Below are positions 1 to 9,172 of a stretch of DNA of 64,000 nt, piece by piece. Numbering within the stretch: the first letter of the stretch is position 1; the number at the start of each line of letters is the position of its first letter. Origin of the DNA: JAPOUP01 sp965221405 (GTDB lineage: Bacteria > Pseudomonadota > Alphaproteobacteria > Rhodobacterales > Rhodobacteraceae); assembly GCA_965221405.1 (NCBI GenBank), contig CBDCSE010000002.1, forward strand, positions 744,001-808,000. The letters run 5' to 3'. Below the pieces are notes generated by a model. That model did no database searches. It saw only the letters and a list, made by a program, of their open reading frames with translations, and was not told where the DNA came from. The translations under genes were made by a program, and so were the position numbers.

Positions 1-103
1 CTGAAGCCCGAACACGACGGACAAGACGATTGGTGGCTTCGTCCCTGATTTCAATTTCAACCTTTTTCCTGGTCACATTATTCACAACACAAACGTTGGG
101 CAT
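1..103 (-). CDS. 5' end of an unknown gene cut by the left edge
   Basis: An ATG at 103 on the minus strand opens 34 codons that run off the left edge without a stop. A purine-rich AAGGATAGG lies just upstream of the ATG. The same leader (CGAAAGGATAGGGCGATG) precedes the YodC-like gene next to it, so the two starts support each other. The visible peptide begins MPNVCVVNNVTRKK and is basic. I do not recognise a family. Confidence 0.4.
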   Translation of the reverse strand, partial: MPNVCVVNNVTRKKVEIEIRDEATNRLVRRVRAS

Positions 104-165
104 CGCCCTATCCTTTCGAGCCTTTGCCAGGGGTCGTCTCCGATCCGCGCCCTTCTGTTTTTCTG

Positions 166-342
166 TCAGGCGTCTTTCGCCGCGTGTTTCAGGATGGCGG
201 TTTCGAACGTTCTGGTCATTACCTTTCCCTTTTCCATCCATACGACTTTGACGCGTTGGCCGTCGGTGTCCTCGACGGTCATTTGCGGCCCGCCGGATTT
301 CAGTTTCACCACGTCACCGGCTTTGATTGGTTGGCCAGTCAT
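166..342 (-). CDS. YodC-like small protein (DUF2158)
   Basis: A 58-residue protein starting MTGQPIKAGDVVKLKSGGPQ. The GD-V-KLKSGGP-MTV core is the signature of the YodC/DUF2158 family: small cytoplasmic proteins of unknown function with an SH3-like barrel. The ATG at 342 is preceded by AAGGATAGGG. The gene sits between the lipoprotein terminator and the partial gene at the edge. A second, divergent member is at 35249-35458. Family membership rests on the motif; no role can be given. Confidence 0.7.
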   Translation of the reverse strand: MTGQPIKAGDVVKLKSGGPQMTVEDTDGQRVKVVWMEKGKVMTRTFETAILKHAAKDA

Positions 343-364
343 CGCCCTATCCTTTCGCTCCCGT

Positions 365-392
365 TGAAAACCCCGGCCATCGCTGGCCGGGG
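365..392 (-). terminator. Rho-independent terminator after the lipoprotein gene
   Basis: A perfect 9-bp stem (CCCCGGCCA / TGGCCGGGG, 371-392) with a 4-nt loop is followed on the minus strand by TTTT. It lies about 35 bp past the stop codon of the lipoprotein gene, so it should end transcription of the porin-lipoprotein pair. Confidence 0.75.
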
Positions 393-426
393 GTCGTGGT
401 TCCTGTCCGTCACTGACGGGTCAGGG

Positions 427-1926
427 TCACTGCGTGGCGTGGTAGACGCCGGCGACCGCGCCGTCGGAGAAGTCCTTGCCGAACTCCCCGACGATGCCGT
501 CCGGACGCCTGTCGGCCTCACCGTAGCTCTGGTGGGAGAACCGTCCGCCGTCCTTGACAGCAGGAAGGTTATCGCCCATGCCATCTGCACTGAGGGTGCC
601 TTTCTCGATCTCGACCTTCCATCCGGCGTTCACGGCGTCGCCCCGGAAGTTGTCGATCATGCCCTCCAGCATCGGGGCATCGCCGAAGGTCGCCTTGAGC
701 TCGACGTCCGCCATGAAGTGCCCCGACCGCACCGCCTTGGCGTCCTCGCCGGCGGTCGACGCCCTGAACGTCGACAGCCCGTGGGCGTCGCCGGTGTAGG
801 TCGCCGTTTCGTCCAGGGCAGCGTTAGCGCCGATCACACCGCGATCTGTGGCGACGAGAGCGGCGGATCCGGCGCCCCGGCTGGCCCATGCCTTTACTCC
901 ATCACTGGCGTCAAACCACATGCCCCATTCGAGATAATTCACCGGCCCGTAGGTGCCGCCATCCTTGACGTACCATTTGTTTTGGTCAGCGGCGGCAATG
1001 ATGAATTTCCAGCCGTCCCCGATCTCCCCGCCTACGGCAACGGCCGCACAGCCGCTCTCGCTAACACAGGTGAAAGTACCTTCGAGGTCGGTGGTGCCGT
1101 TTTCAAGGGAGACTTCTGTTGAGACGGAAATGCCAGCTTCCGCTTTCGGAAGAGCCACAGCGCCACCGGTATCACCCAGTTTCTCGCCCTTCACAAACAC
1201 GTTGTTGAAGTTCCGCGCGCCGTCCGGGCGGGTGCTGCCGTGGAACAGGACGCCGGAAGCGTCCGCGATTTCCGTGTTCATTCTAGCAGATATGGACTTA
1301 ATGTTGCCATTGCTATTCAATAGCGCTCCATCAAGCCCCTTGGCGGCCTCAGTCCCCCAGTGGGCGGCGTCATGCGGCTTGGTCCTGCTCTTGCCCCTGA
1401 TCTCCTTGGCCAGGGCCATGACGGTTTTCTGGTTCGCCTCTATCGTTTTGATGTCGCCTTCAAGGGACTCGACGAGCCTGACCTTGCCGACGGCGGTGGC
1501 GGGAAGCGCCTCCGCCTTTTTAAGCGCGGCCCTCGCGTCGGCCAGGGCGGCGTTTATTTCCGTTTCGGCGTCAAGGATGGCCATCGCGTTCGCGGTGGCG
1601 TCCGCCGACACGCCCTGAACGGCGGCGAAGCCGGTCTTGGGCATTTTATTGCCACCGTCGGAAGCGTCCGCCGCTTTCTTGAAGGCGGCGTCGGCGGCGC
1701 TTTTCGCGGTGTCGGCCTCCGCCGTTATGGAGAGCTGCGTCGGCGTCGAGACTGGCGTGCGGGTGCACATGTTCGCATCCCCGTCCCATGTCCCGCCGCC
1801 ATCCTCACACGCTTTCTGGGGCGTCAGCATAACCGTCCCCGGACTGTCGCTCCCCCCGCCGCAAGCGGCCAGGGCGAGCGCGCCCGCGAGCGTGGCCGCG
1901 GGCATGTAGAGTCTCGATATTCTCAT
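427..1926 (-). CDS. Putative surface lipoprotein with TbpB-like C-terminal barrel
   Basis: A 499-residue protein with a clear lipoprotein signal peptide: MR start, hydrophobic stretch, and lipobox LAAC with Cys22 as the lipidation site, followed by a Gly/Ser linker. Residues about 35-55 hold a Cys pair (ACEDGGGTWDGDANMC). Residues about 75-190 are Ala/Lys-rich and likely helical. The C-terminal half is Gly-rich beta sequence ending GEFGKDFSDGAVAGVYHA, which resembles the last strands of transferrin-binding-protein-B-like lipoprotein barrels. It starts 24 bp after the porin stop and is probably co-transcribed with it. Outer-membrane location is inferred from the signal; the ligand is unknown. 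Confidence 0.7.
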   Translation of the reverse strand: MRISRLYMPAATLAGALALAACGGGSDSPGTVMLTPQKACEDGGGTWDGDANMCTRTPVSTPTQLSITAEADTAKSAADAAFKKAADASDGGNKMPKTGFAAVQGVSADATANAMAILDAETEINAALADARAALKKAEALPATAVGKVRLVESLEGDIKTIEANQKTVMALAKEIRGKSRTKPHDAAHWGTEAAKGLDGALLNSNGNIKSISARMNTEIADASGVLFHGSTRPDGARNFNNVFVKGEKLGDTGGAVALPKAEAGISVSTEVSLENGTTDLEGTFTCVSESGCAAVAVGGEIGDGWKFIIAAADQNKWYVKDGGTYGPVNYLEWGMWFDASDGVKAWASRGAGSAALVATDRGVIGANAALDETATYTGDAHGLSTFRASTAGEDAKAVRSGHFMADVELKATFGDAPMLEGMIDNFRGDAVNAGWKVEIEKGTLSADGMGDNLPAVKDGGRFSHQSYGEADRRPDGIVGEFGKDFSDGAVAGVYHATQ

Positions 1927-1950
1927 CGTGTTTTCCTTTCGTGTCAGCGG

Positions 1951-2973
1951 TCAGAAGCTGAACGCCACGCCGAGCGACCACCTGTTGCCGTCGGTGTCCC
2001 TGGAGTCCCGGCCCTCGACCTCGGGATGGTCGGTCTCGTCGCTGCCGACGCCGAACAGCACCTTCGCGCCGCCGCCCAGGTCGTAGGAGGCCGCGAGGCC
2101 GACGCCCGTCACGTCGCTGTCGTTCTCCGTGCCGGGATGGTCGTTCTCCACGGCCCCGACGTTGCCGCCGATCTCGAACGGGCCCGTCGCGTAGCTCAGG
2201 CCGAACCCGGCCCGGGTGACGGTGGTCTCCGAACCGTCGCCCTCGGCGCGCGCCTCATGGTTCTGGCTGGAGAGGTTGGCGACGGCCTTCAGCCCGTAGG
2301 CCGTGCCGAGCTCCACGCTGCCGCCCAGGATGGTCCGGTCCTCGGTGGCCGTGCTGCCCATCTGGAAGCCCGCGCCCACGCCGACGGTGAGGCCGTCGGC
2401 CATGCCCATGGAGTACTTTCCGCCGACGCCGAAGACGGGCTTGCCGTCATCGTCCTGCGCCGGATCCTTTCCGGCTATCTTGTCGTCGAGCTCCACCGAC
2501 GCGCCGAACCCGAAGCCGCCGAAGGAATAGTCGTAGCGCAGGATCTGGCCGTCGTGCGTGCCGTCGAGGCCGCTGTTGCCCGTCCAGGCCGCGTGCTCGG
2601 CGTCGTCGCGGAGCCCGCCCGCGTTGGTCTCGGCCATCGCCCAGTCGAACGCGCCGTCGGTGTCGCCCATCTCAAGGTTGCCGAACGGCCCCTTCATGTA
2701 TACGGAGATCCCGCCGTGCTCGTCGTCGTCGTCGACGGCCCTCGAGCCGTCGCCGCTCTCGGCCAGCTCGACCGCGGAGCCGAAGGTGACGCCTCCGTCG
2801 GTGGTGCCCGACAGGGTGAACTTCACGTTGACGTCGGTGTGCAGCCTGGCGCTGTCGTCCTTGGACCCCGCCACGCCCATCTCCGCGTCGCCGCTGAGCG
2901 TGATCTCCGCCGCCGCCGTCCCGGACATCAGGCCCAGCGCGGTCGTGGCAAGAAGTATTTTTCTGATCCCCAT
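1951..2973 (-). CDS. Outer-membrane porin (alphaproteobacterial general porin)
   Basis: A 340-residue protein with a cleavable signal peptide (MGIRKILLATTALGLMSGTA ending AAA) and a mature start EITLSGDAEMG. This is the usual beginning of Rhodobacter/Rhodospirillum-type 16-stranded porins. The remainder alternates acidic loops with amphipathic strands such as FGFGASVEL and NRWSLGVAFSF, and the final residue is Phe, the outer-membrane insertion signal recognised by BamA. It should form a passive diffusion channel for small hydrophilic solutes. It is the first gene of a two-gene unit with the lipoprotein downstream. Length and both termini fit the family. Confidence 0.88.
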   Translation of the reverse strand: MGIRKILLATTALGLMSGTAAAEITLSGDAEMGVAGSKDDSARLHTDVNVKFTLSGTTDGGVTFGSAVELAESGDGSRAVDDDDEHGGISVYMKGPFGNLEMGDTDGAFDWAMAETNAGGLRDDAEHAAWTGNSGLDGTHDGQILRYDYSFGGFGFGASVELDDKIAGKDPAQDDDGKPVFGVGGKYSMGMADGLTVGVGAGFQMGSTATEDRTILGGSVELGTAYGLKAVANLSSQNHEARAEGDGSETTVTRAGFGLSYATGPFEIGGNVGAVENDHPGTENDSDVTGVGLAASYDLGGGAKVLFGVGSDETDHPEVEGRDSRDTDGNRWSLGVAFSF

Positions 2974-3191
2974 TGGATCCTCCTTGTGTTAAACGCGCTC
3001 CAATGCGCGTATGGGCAGGATCGATTTCTGGGATGGGGCCAACAATGAAAAACACGTGTGGCCCCTGAATTGGTGCCGCCGCGCAACGGGTCGTTACCAC
3101 GTTTCCGGCGAAAGCCCGGCGAGGGGGATCGAAACGACCGGCTTCCACGTCGACATGACCGGAGACCGATACCACGGGAAAAGGGTAAACA

Positions 3192-4004
3192 ATGATGAAC
3201 GAAGCGGAAAACGGTGCCGAAAAACCCGCCGAAGCCTCGGAAAGCGTGCGAATCAGGCGAGGGCAGCTCGAATCACTAAGGAGGCTCAACAGGATTCTCT
3301 TTGACGCGGGCGCGGGCCGACCATCCGAGCGACGGGATGGAATCGCAATCGCGATGCGCGAGCTGGTGGCAACGTGCGTCAGGCTCCAGAACCCGACGGC
3401 GCGGGTCATCCTTCAAGCCCAACTTGACGAACTGGAGGGCCGCTTGACCAGCCAGCGGGCGATATTGGGTCAGGTGAGCGACATGGCCGCCAGGCACGAG
3501 ACCGCCGCCAAGGAGGCTACACGGCGGGTCATGGCCACCGAAGCCAGGAACCGGGAGCTACGCACCGAGATCGACATCCTGTGCAACTGGCTGGCGGTCG
3601 CTGTGGGCGGTGACATGGACGCGGTTGCGAAGCGCACACTGAAAGCCGTCACGGCGCGGACGAACGCTGCCGCGGTAGCCGCCGCCGAGGGACGGACGCT
3701 TACCCCCGCTACTGAGGAAAAGTTCGTCCGCAACCTTCTACCGGAAGGCTGCGGCGAGGAAATAGCGCGAAGGGCGGCCAGACCGTTCCCCACCGAAGGG
3801 GGGGGGGGGGGGGGGGGGTATAGTTACCCCTGTCCGACAGCCTGGGGTGCCTGCATCGGCGAGGTTCCTGCTGCAACGCCATCGGTTCCGCGTCCCGTGC
3901 GTAAGATCGGTGTTCGCGTATCCAATCGGGATTGGTCGACATTGGCCAGACGTAAGTCGTGGTACCCTTCCCCTTCCCGCGTTTCTCGACAGGTTTGTCG
4001 GTGA
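3192..4004 (+). CDS. Coiled-coil hypothetical protein with a 21-G tract near its 3' end
   Basis: A 270-residue protein. Residues about 15-175 are charged and helical with likely coiled-coil segments (around VILQAQLDELEGRL and AKEATRRVMATEARNRELR). I recognise no family. At codon 203 the gene contains 21 consecutive G (3798-3818), encoding seven Gly, after which sequence character changes to Pro/Arg-rich with no helical pattern. In the present length the frame stays open to 4004. One extra G would put a TAG right after the tract, and one fewer would shift to another frame. The true functional part probably ends near the tract. The next minus-strand gene is convergent. Confidence 0.5.
   Translation: MMNEAENGAEKPAEASESVRIRRGQLESLRRLNRILFDAGAGRPSERRDGIAIAMRELVATCVRLQNPTARVILQAQLDELEGRLTSQRAILGQVSDMAARHETAAKEATRRVMATEARNRELRTEIDILCNWLAVAVGGDMDAVAKRTLKAVTARTNAAAVAAAEGRTLTPATEEKFVRNLLPEGCGEEIARRAARPFPTEGGGGGGGYSYPCPTAWGACIGEVPAATPSVPRPVRKIGVRVSNRDWSTLARRKSWYPSPSRVSRQVCR
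3798..3818. repeat. Homopolymeric tract of 21 G
   Basis: Twenty-one consecutive G residues inside the coding frame of the gene at 3192-4004. Tracts of this length are hypermutable by slipped-strand mispairing and are also a common sequencing or assembly error site, so the count itself is uncertain. Confidence 0.85.
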
Positions 4005-4426
4005 TCATCCACGCCCCGGTTCGGACGGTGATCTTTCTGACCTGACCAAGGTACCGTTACTGAAAAAAAAATTTCCCCGTACTCTTCTTGCTCTGCATCA
4101 CGGTTTTCGGGGCCCGGGAATATATTGGGAACGTAGCGCTGTCTGGCCGTCGTGCTGACCAGACGTGATGGAATGTCTCTCCCGATACCCCATGCGAAAG
4201 AAACGCACCGATGCTGGTTTCTTGGGTGTTGAACCGGCGGAGCCCGAACGATGTCGATGGCGGATCACGAGGATTTCCGGGCGACGTTGGAAGCCTCTCA
4301 ATCCGCAGCCCGTTAACTCCTTCCACAGACGCGCTACGCTACAGCTGGGTGAATCGACTCCGGTCAGGCTTGGCTGTTTGCCGACCAAGGAGGTGTTTCC
4401 CTACGTTCAGATATGGGACCGGAAAC
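4005..4426. other. Intergenic stretch, no gene seen
   Basis: About 420 bp between the coiled-coil gene and the convergent GST gene. It contains an A9/T3 stretch near 4062-4073 but no frame with family resemblance and no convincing hairpin followed by T. Confidence 0.5.
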
Positions 4427-5275
4427 TCATTCCCTCTCCGAAGCGAAATCACCCGCATCGTGGCGTTCGGGCAATTGCGTTTCCGGATCACCGGATATCC
4501 GGTTAACCATTCTCCCGCGCCGGACAGCCGGTCGGGAGTCGATCTCCCCCGCCCAGCGTTGGATATGTCCGTAACTTCCGACGTCGAGGAATTCGCCGGC
4601 CGAATACAACCGCCCCAACGCGAGCTGTCCATACCACGCCCAGATGGCCATGTCCGCGATGGTGTAGTCGGCGCCAACCATGAACCGGCTACCTGACAGA
4701 TGTCGGTCCAGAACGTCCAGCTGGCGTTTGGTCTCCATCGTAAAGCGATCGATCGGATATTCCCATTTCTCGGGCGCATAGGCGTAGAAATGCCCGAATC
4801 CGCCCCCCAGGTAAGGGGCGGACCCCACCTGCCAGAACAGCCACGAGAGCAATTCGGGCCGATCGGACAGATCAGAGGTCATGAACCTGTCGAATTTCTC
4901 CGCGAGATGGAGCAGGATCGCCCCACTCTCAAAGACACGCACCGGTTCCGATCCGGATCGGTCCACAAGCGCCGGAATCTTGGAGTTCGGATTTATCTCG
5001 ACGAAGCCGCTACCGAACTGGTCACCTTCCTCGATTCTAATCAACCACGCGTCGTATTCCGCTTCCTCGATACCGAGAGCGAGAAGCTCCTCGAACAGGA
5101 CCGTCACTTTCACTCCGTTCGGCGTGGCCAGTGAGTAGAGTTGGTGCGGGTGTCGGCCCACAGGCAGCGGCCTCTCGTGGGTTGACCCCGCGATCGGCCG
5201 GTTCGTGCTGGCGAATCTACCGCCGCTTTCGCGATCCCATGTCCAGATCTCAGGAGGTTCGTAGGTGCCGCCCAT
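4427..5275 (-). CDS. yghU: YghU-type glutathione S-transferase (disulfide-bond oxidoreductase)
   Basis: A 282-residue protein collinear with E. coli YghU from end to end, including PxIWTWD near the N-terminus, THE-LPVG-HP-QLYSLATPNG, VEINPNSKIPAL, the ESGAILLHLAEKF glutathione-site motif, the GGGFGHFYAYAP segment and the C-terminal RGRMVNR and ERHDA. YghU is a cytosolic GST-fold enzyme that binds two glutathiones and has disulfide-bond reductase and modest organic hydroperoxide peroxidase activity. The ATG at 5275 matches the family's N-terminal extension ahead of the thioredoxin fold. It is a lone gene, and the IS30 copy lies upstream of its start. The length is normal and no damage is visible. 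Confidence 0.9.
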   Translation of the reverse strand: MGGTYEPPEIWTWDRESGGRFASTNRPIAGSTHERPLPVGRHPHQLYSLATPNGVKVTVLFEELLALGIEEAEYDAWLIRIEEGDQFGSGFVEINPNSKIPALVDRSGSEPVRVFESGAILLHLAEKFDRFMTSDLSDRPELLSWLFWQVGSAPYLGGGFGHFYAYAPEKWEYPIDRFTMETKRQLDVLDRHLSGSRFMVGADYTIADMAIWAWYGQLALGRLYSAGEFLDVGSYGHIQRWAGEIDSRPAVRRGRMVNRISGDPETQLPERHDAGDFASERE

Positions 5276-5518
5276 TTCATGCGCCTTTCGGTTGCCCGCC
5301 GAACCCTCCTAATGCCCGCTCCACCGTTCGCCAAGACCTCATGACGAAATTGTTCCGCCCACCGTCGGTGACGAGGCGTTACGCTTTCCGCGCCCTCCGG
5401 CCCCCCAATGGCATTCGTATAGGCCTACCGTTCCGGGCGCGATTTTTCCGTTGGCCGCAACCCCCTGATATCGCGTGGTTTCCCGCGCCCGGAAATTTTT
5501 TTGCGCACCCCCCCCCTG

Positions 5519-5777
5519 TCAAGCCGTCCGTGATTCGTATGCTGTCCCCGGATTTCCGGGAATGGCGCCATGGATCCGCGAATCACCGACCTCAGGCCGC
5601 CCGCCTTCCCGGGACGCCGCCTGACCCGGCGGCGGATCGCCGGCGGCCGGGAGACCGTCGGGCCGTTCCCGAACGACAGCCGCAACGGGCCGGCGAAGAC
5701 GGTCCGCGGGCATCCCGGCTGGACCACGGCGAGGGGCGGTTACCGGGTCGGGGCATGCCCGGGACGCTGGGCATACG
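5519..5777 (-). other. Unidentified mobile-element DNA abutting the IS30 copy
   Basis: Immediately 3' of the break in the IS30 transposase (minus-strand order) the sequence begins CGTATGCCCAGCG. This is almost the same 13 bp that starts the IS110 inserted at the identical site in the other IS30 copy (61798 onward), after which the two diverge. The stretch is very GC-rich and holds a short palindrome around GGCGCC near 5564-5569. I read it as the left-end remnant of a related element. Confidence 0.3.
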
Positions 5778-6589
5778 AGGCCGTTGGTGTGCCCGGTCGG
5801 CCCGCGCTCCCGGGAGTGGCAGGGCCGCGCGCACGGGAACCCCGCGCCGGGCGCCCCGGCCACCCGAGCGTGGTCCGCGAACTCCCTGCCGCTGTCGGCG
5901 GTGACCGTGTGCACCGCGGCGCGGTGCGGCCCCGGAAGGCCGGTCATGGCCGCGCCGACCGCGGCCGCCGTCCTGCTGCCGACACGCCGCAGGAGCGTGT
6001 ACCTCAACGCCCGGTCAACCAGGGACACCACGGCGCCGCCGGTGCCCGCGCCCACGATCGTGTCCGCCTCCCGGTCGCCGACCCGCTCCCTCCCCTCCCC
6101 CGGCGCCGGGCGCTCCGGGATGTCCACCCGGCCCGGGATGTGGCCCCGGCCAGCGTGGGCCCCGCCCCTGCGGTTCGGCCTCCTTGCCCGGTGGCGCAGG
6201 TGCCGCCAGAGCCCGCCCGCCCTGCGGTCGGCGTGGACGTGCCGGTAAATCCACTGCCGGCCCGCCATCGGCTCGCCCTCCTTCCGGAGGCGACCGGAGA
6301 TCCGCTCCGGGCTCCATCCCTCGGCCAGCCGCCCCTCCACCAGCGCCACCGGCTCCGGCGTCATCCTGCTGGGCACCGACGACGCGGCGCAGCGCCGCGC
6401 CTCCGCCCTGCGCTGCGCCCGGGCGTGGCGGCAGGCGCGCTTTCCCGGGTTCCGGCGCACCTCGCGCCAGACCGTCGTGCGGTCGCGCCCGAGCTGGCGG
6501 GCGATCGCCCCGCCAGAAAGACCGCTTTTCATCAGGGAGTGGATCTGGCATCTCCCGGGGTGGGTCAGGTGGCGCTGGCCCTCGGGCAT
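5778..6589 (-). pseudogene. IS30 transposase, C-terminally truncated
   Basis: It begins MPEGQRHLTHPGRCQIHSLM with the IS30 helix-turn-helix (SGGAIARQLGRDRTTVWREV) and continues through the second DNA-binding region (GWSPERISGRLR, RQWIYRHVHADR). The first catalytic Asp lies in VGDREADTIVG and the second in HTVTADSGREFADH. The DDE catalytic Glu region is altered (GPTGHTNGLV rather than the usual ENTNGL), and the frame then runs into unrelated sequence where the family should have YFPKGTDF. The missing C-terminal third makes it non-functional. Confidence 0.8.
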
Positions 6590-6709
6590 GGCGGTCTCCT
6601 TCCCGCAACGAAGGGACTGTCGCCGCCATCCGGCCGATTCGCAGCATCATGCGTCGATACGACCACCATTCACCCACATAGGGTGTTGCACTTCACTGTG
6701 GAACGGGGG
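5778..6709 (-). mobile_element. IS30-family element, 3'-truncated copy
   Basis: The 5' terminal repeat is intact: on the minus strand it reads CCCCCGTTCCACAGTGAAGT and continues GCAACACCC, identical to the left end of the copy at 60868. About 120 bp of leader follows, then the transposase. The element stops at the CT of GGCCT (5778-5779), and the C-terminal third of the transposase and the other terminal repeat are missing. Its outer end abuts the interior of the zinc-hook ATPase gene, whose 5' part is gone. Confidence 0.8.
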
Positions 6710-6711
6710 AG

Positions 6712-7989
6712 GATAAGACTCCCCTGGCGATTTCCAACCATCAACTGACCGATGGAACCGCTGCCGGAAAATATCTGGACGGGCTGACGTCTAAATCTGA
6801 TCTGAATGTGCTTGCTTTGCTGTGTGAGATGAAAGATGAGGAACAGCGGAAGCTGGAAACTCTACGCACTGATCTGGCTCAGGATCCTCAAAAGGTCATC
6901 CGTTCGCTCAAAGCGCAAAAACAACGGGTTGATACGATCTCCAGGCAGGTGCAATCCCTAATGATGAACCTGTCTGAAGAAAGCATTGTGGGTCTGAAAA
7001 AACTTGTCGAGACACACAGCCATGCAAAGAACGCGGCGGACTTGGCCTCCAGAGAGCTTTTTGAGGCATCTCCTCTGCCAAAAATCGGGTCTGATACGTG
7101 GCGGGCACTTTGGGAAGCTGCAAGAGATTTTTCTGATGGAGCTGCATATCCCTCAAAGCAATTCCCAGAGTTTCGGACTGATGAGGATCTTTGCGTTTTG
7201 TGTCAGCAGCCCCTTGGTGAGGATGCTACACAACGTTTCGAGACCTTCGAAAAGTTCATAAAGAGTGAGACCAAGGCAAAAGAGCAAAGAGCGCTTACCG
7301 CACTGGACGATCGAAAAAAGGAACTGGGAGCGACAATTGTGTCTCCAGACTCATTGGCTGCCGCCCAGTCCTTGTTGAATGACGAGTTATCTCAGCCTGA
7401 GATTGCAGAAAAACTCAATGATTGGATGACTGCTGCAAACGCCAAGCTCTTGGCATTGCTAGAACAAAAAAACACACAATCAGTTAACGCAGAATCTCCG
7501 AAGGACCTGCTGGACAAGCTCTCTCAGGAGTTCTGTGATCGCATTGTGCGTGCTGAATCTGTGCTAGATCCAGAAAGCCGTGCCAAATTGGAGGGTGAAA
7601 AACAGGAACTGGAAGACCGCATCTTGCTTGCCAGTATCAGAGAAGACATTCAAGCTCAGATTGAACGCCTTAAAGACATCGCCCGGCTCAAATCCAAGGT
7701 GAAGACAACAGCACGCACTTCGATTACCAATAAGAACAAAGAGCTGTCTGAACTGCTGGTGACAGGCGCACTACGCGACAGATTTGCCCGTGAAATTGCA
7801 AAGCTCAATCTGCATACCATCCCAATGGAGTTGAACAAAGCCCGTGATCGCAAGGCACAGTCATTCTTCAGGGTTGAGTTTGTCGAATATCCCGGTCAAC
7901 CACTTGGCGAAATCCTGAGCGAGGGCGAACACCGATGCGTAGCGCTGGCGGCTTTTCTCGCCGAGCTTGTTACACTCGCTGAACTGAAC
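6712..7989 (+). pseudogene. Zinc-hook SMC-like ATPase, 5'-truncated middle part
   Basis: An open frame from the IS30 junction (6712; first ATG 6808) to about 7989. It contains long coiled-coil segments flanking a zinc-hook-like CVLCQQPL (about 7195-7218) and an ABC signature LSEGEHRCVALAAFLAEL just before the IS630 insertion. The Walker A end is missing, removed at the IS30 junction. The Walker B half is found beyond the IS630 at 9173. Base composition is clearly more AT-rich than neighbouring chromosome genes, suggesting transfer. The order fits AAA_13/Rad50-like ATPases common in defence loci such as RloC-type proteins, but no nuclease motif could be confirmed. Confidence 0.75.
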
Positions 7990-9170
7990 TGGACCGTACT
8001 TTCCGGCCTGATTCGCCCTCCGCCGCATGGCCGGATCCGCTGTCCGACCATGCGGTATCCGTCATGGGTGACGATCCGGAAGCTGTCCGTGACGGATTCC
8101 GCGATGGCCTCCCACTCACGGGTAAGGGTCCCGTCGGGGAACCGGAAGATCGCCCCGGTGAACCGGCGCAGGTCGGCGTGGAACCGGTTGTGCGTCACAT
8201 GGCGGTGCATGACCCCCCCACAGGCGCCCGGTGGGGTCGGGTGCGGGGCGCAGGGCGGCAGGAAGTGCGGCCGGACGCGGCATCCCGGCCGCTCCAGGAA
8301 GGGCTTCGGCGCCTTCGCGTGATGCTGGCGGGCGTTGTCCAGGAAGACGTGGATCGCCGCGCTGCCGGGGTGGTCACGCTCCAGCCGTCCGGGCAGCCGC
8401 AGGGTTGTGGTGGCGTCGATCCGCTCGCCCCCGCCCGTCGTCAGTTTCATCGTCTCCAGGTTCAGCGCCCCGTGCGGGCTCAGCCGCCGGCGTCCCGTGG
8501 TGGACCTGACCGCGGGCCGGTCCGAACGGTGAACCCGGCCGTGGGCCGGACGGCTCCGCCATTCGGGATGGACCGCGTCAGCGAACACGGTCGCCCCGTC
8601 GGGCGGCGCGTCCCGCACCGTCCGTTCGTACTGCCGTATGAAGGCCTCCCGCGCCGCCCTGTCGGCCTGCCTGGGCAGCGGCTTCGGCTTCACGTAACCG
8701 AATCCCAGCCGGTGCATCAGCTTTATCGCGCCGCCGCGGGTGTACTCCACGCCGTGCAGCCGCTGGATGATGTCCCGCACCCCGTTGGTGTCGCGCGGCG
8801 GGCTTTCCCGCAGCTTCTCCCGGAGCGACGCCTCCCGGGCCCGGGTCAGCTTGCCCTCACGCTCCGGATACGCCGCCGGATCCACCGATGCCAGGCCCGT
8901 CCTGCGGAACCCGCGCAGCCAGCCGCGCACCGTGTCGGGGTCGAGATGGAGGAACCGGCAGACCTGGCGGACGCCGTTTCCGCCGTCAAGTGCCACGAGC
9001 GCGTTCGCGCGCCGCACCTCGGCGCCCCGGCCTTCCGTCCGCGCATTATCGCCAGAAGCGCCTCGCGCTCCCCGGCGGTGAGGATGCAGCCTGTCCCGGA
9101 CATGCCGTTTCCCGTCTGTTCTGCTCGTTTCCGGGGCATATGGATCGCTCAGAGAATCATGTCAACCCTT
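7990..9170 (-). mobile_element. IS630-family element inside the ATPase gene (approximate ends)
   Basis: About 1.18 kb of GC-rich sequence separates the signature motif and the Walker B motif of one AT-rich ATPase gene, so the borders are set by where the ATPase frame stops and resumes. Weak terminal similarity is visible (TGGACCGTACTTTCCG at the left against TTGACATGATTCTCTG on the minus strand at the right, 9 of 16 matching). No TA duplication was confirmed. Confidence 0.7.
8030..9103 (-). pseudogene. IS630 transposase, frameshifted and catalytically altered
   Basis: The N-terminal piece (MSGTGCILTAGEREALLAIM, from 9103) is in one frame and the rest, from about RRANALVALDGGNGVRQVC, is in another, so a frameshift lies near 9020-9040. 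The winged-helix region (DTVRGWLRGFRRTGLASV) and catalytic Asp motifs DAVHPEW and VFLDNARQHHAK are present. The expected LPPYSPxLNPIE motif reads LPPCAPHPTPPG, so the catalytic Glu is lost. The family C-terminus (SVTDSFRIVTHDGYRM) ends near 8040, after which the frame reads through into the host gene. It is not expected to be active. Confidence 0.8.
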
Positions 9171-9172
9171 AA

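Noticed and set aside
1360..3048. Long plus-strand frame opposite the porin and lipoprotein genes
   Set aside because: Composition is typical of antisense shadow frames in GC-rich genes, and the minus-strand genes have signal peptides and clear families.
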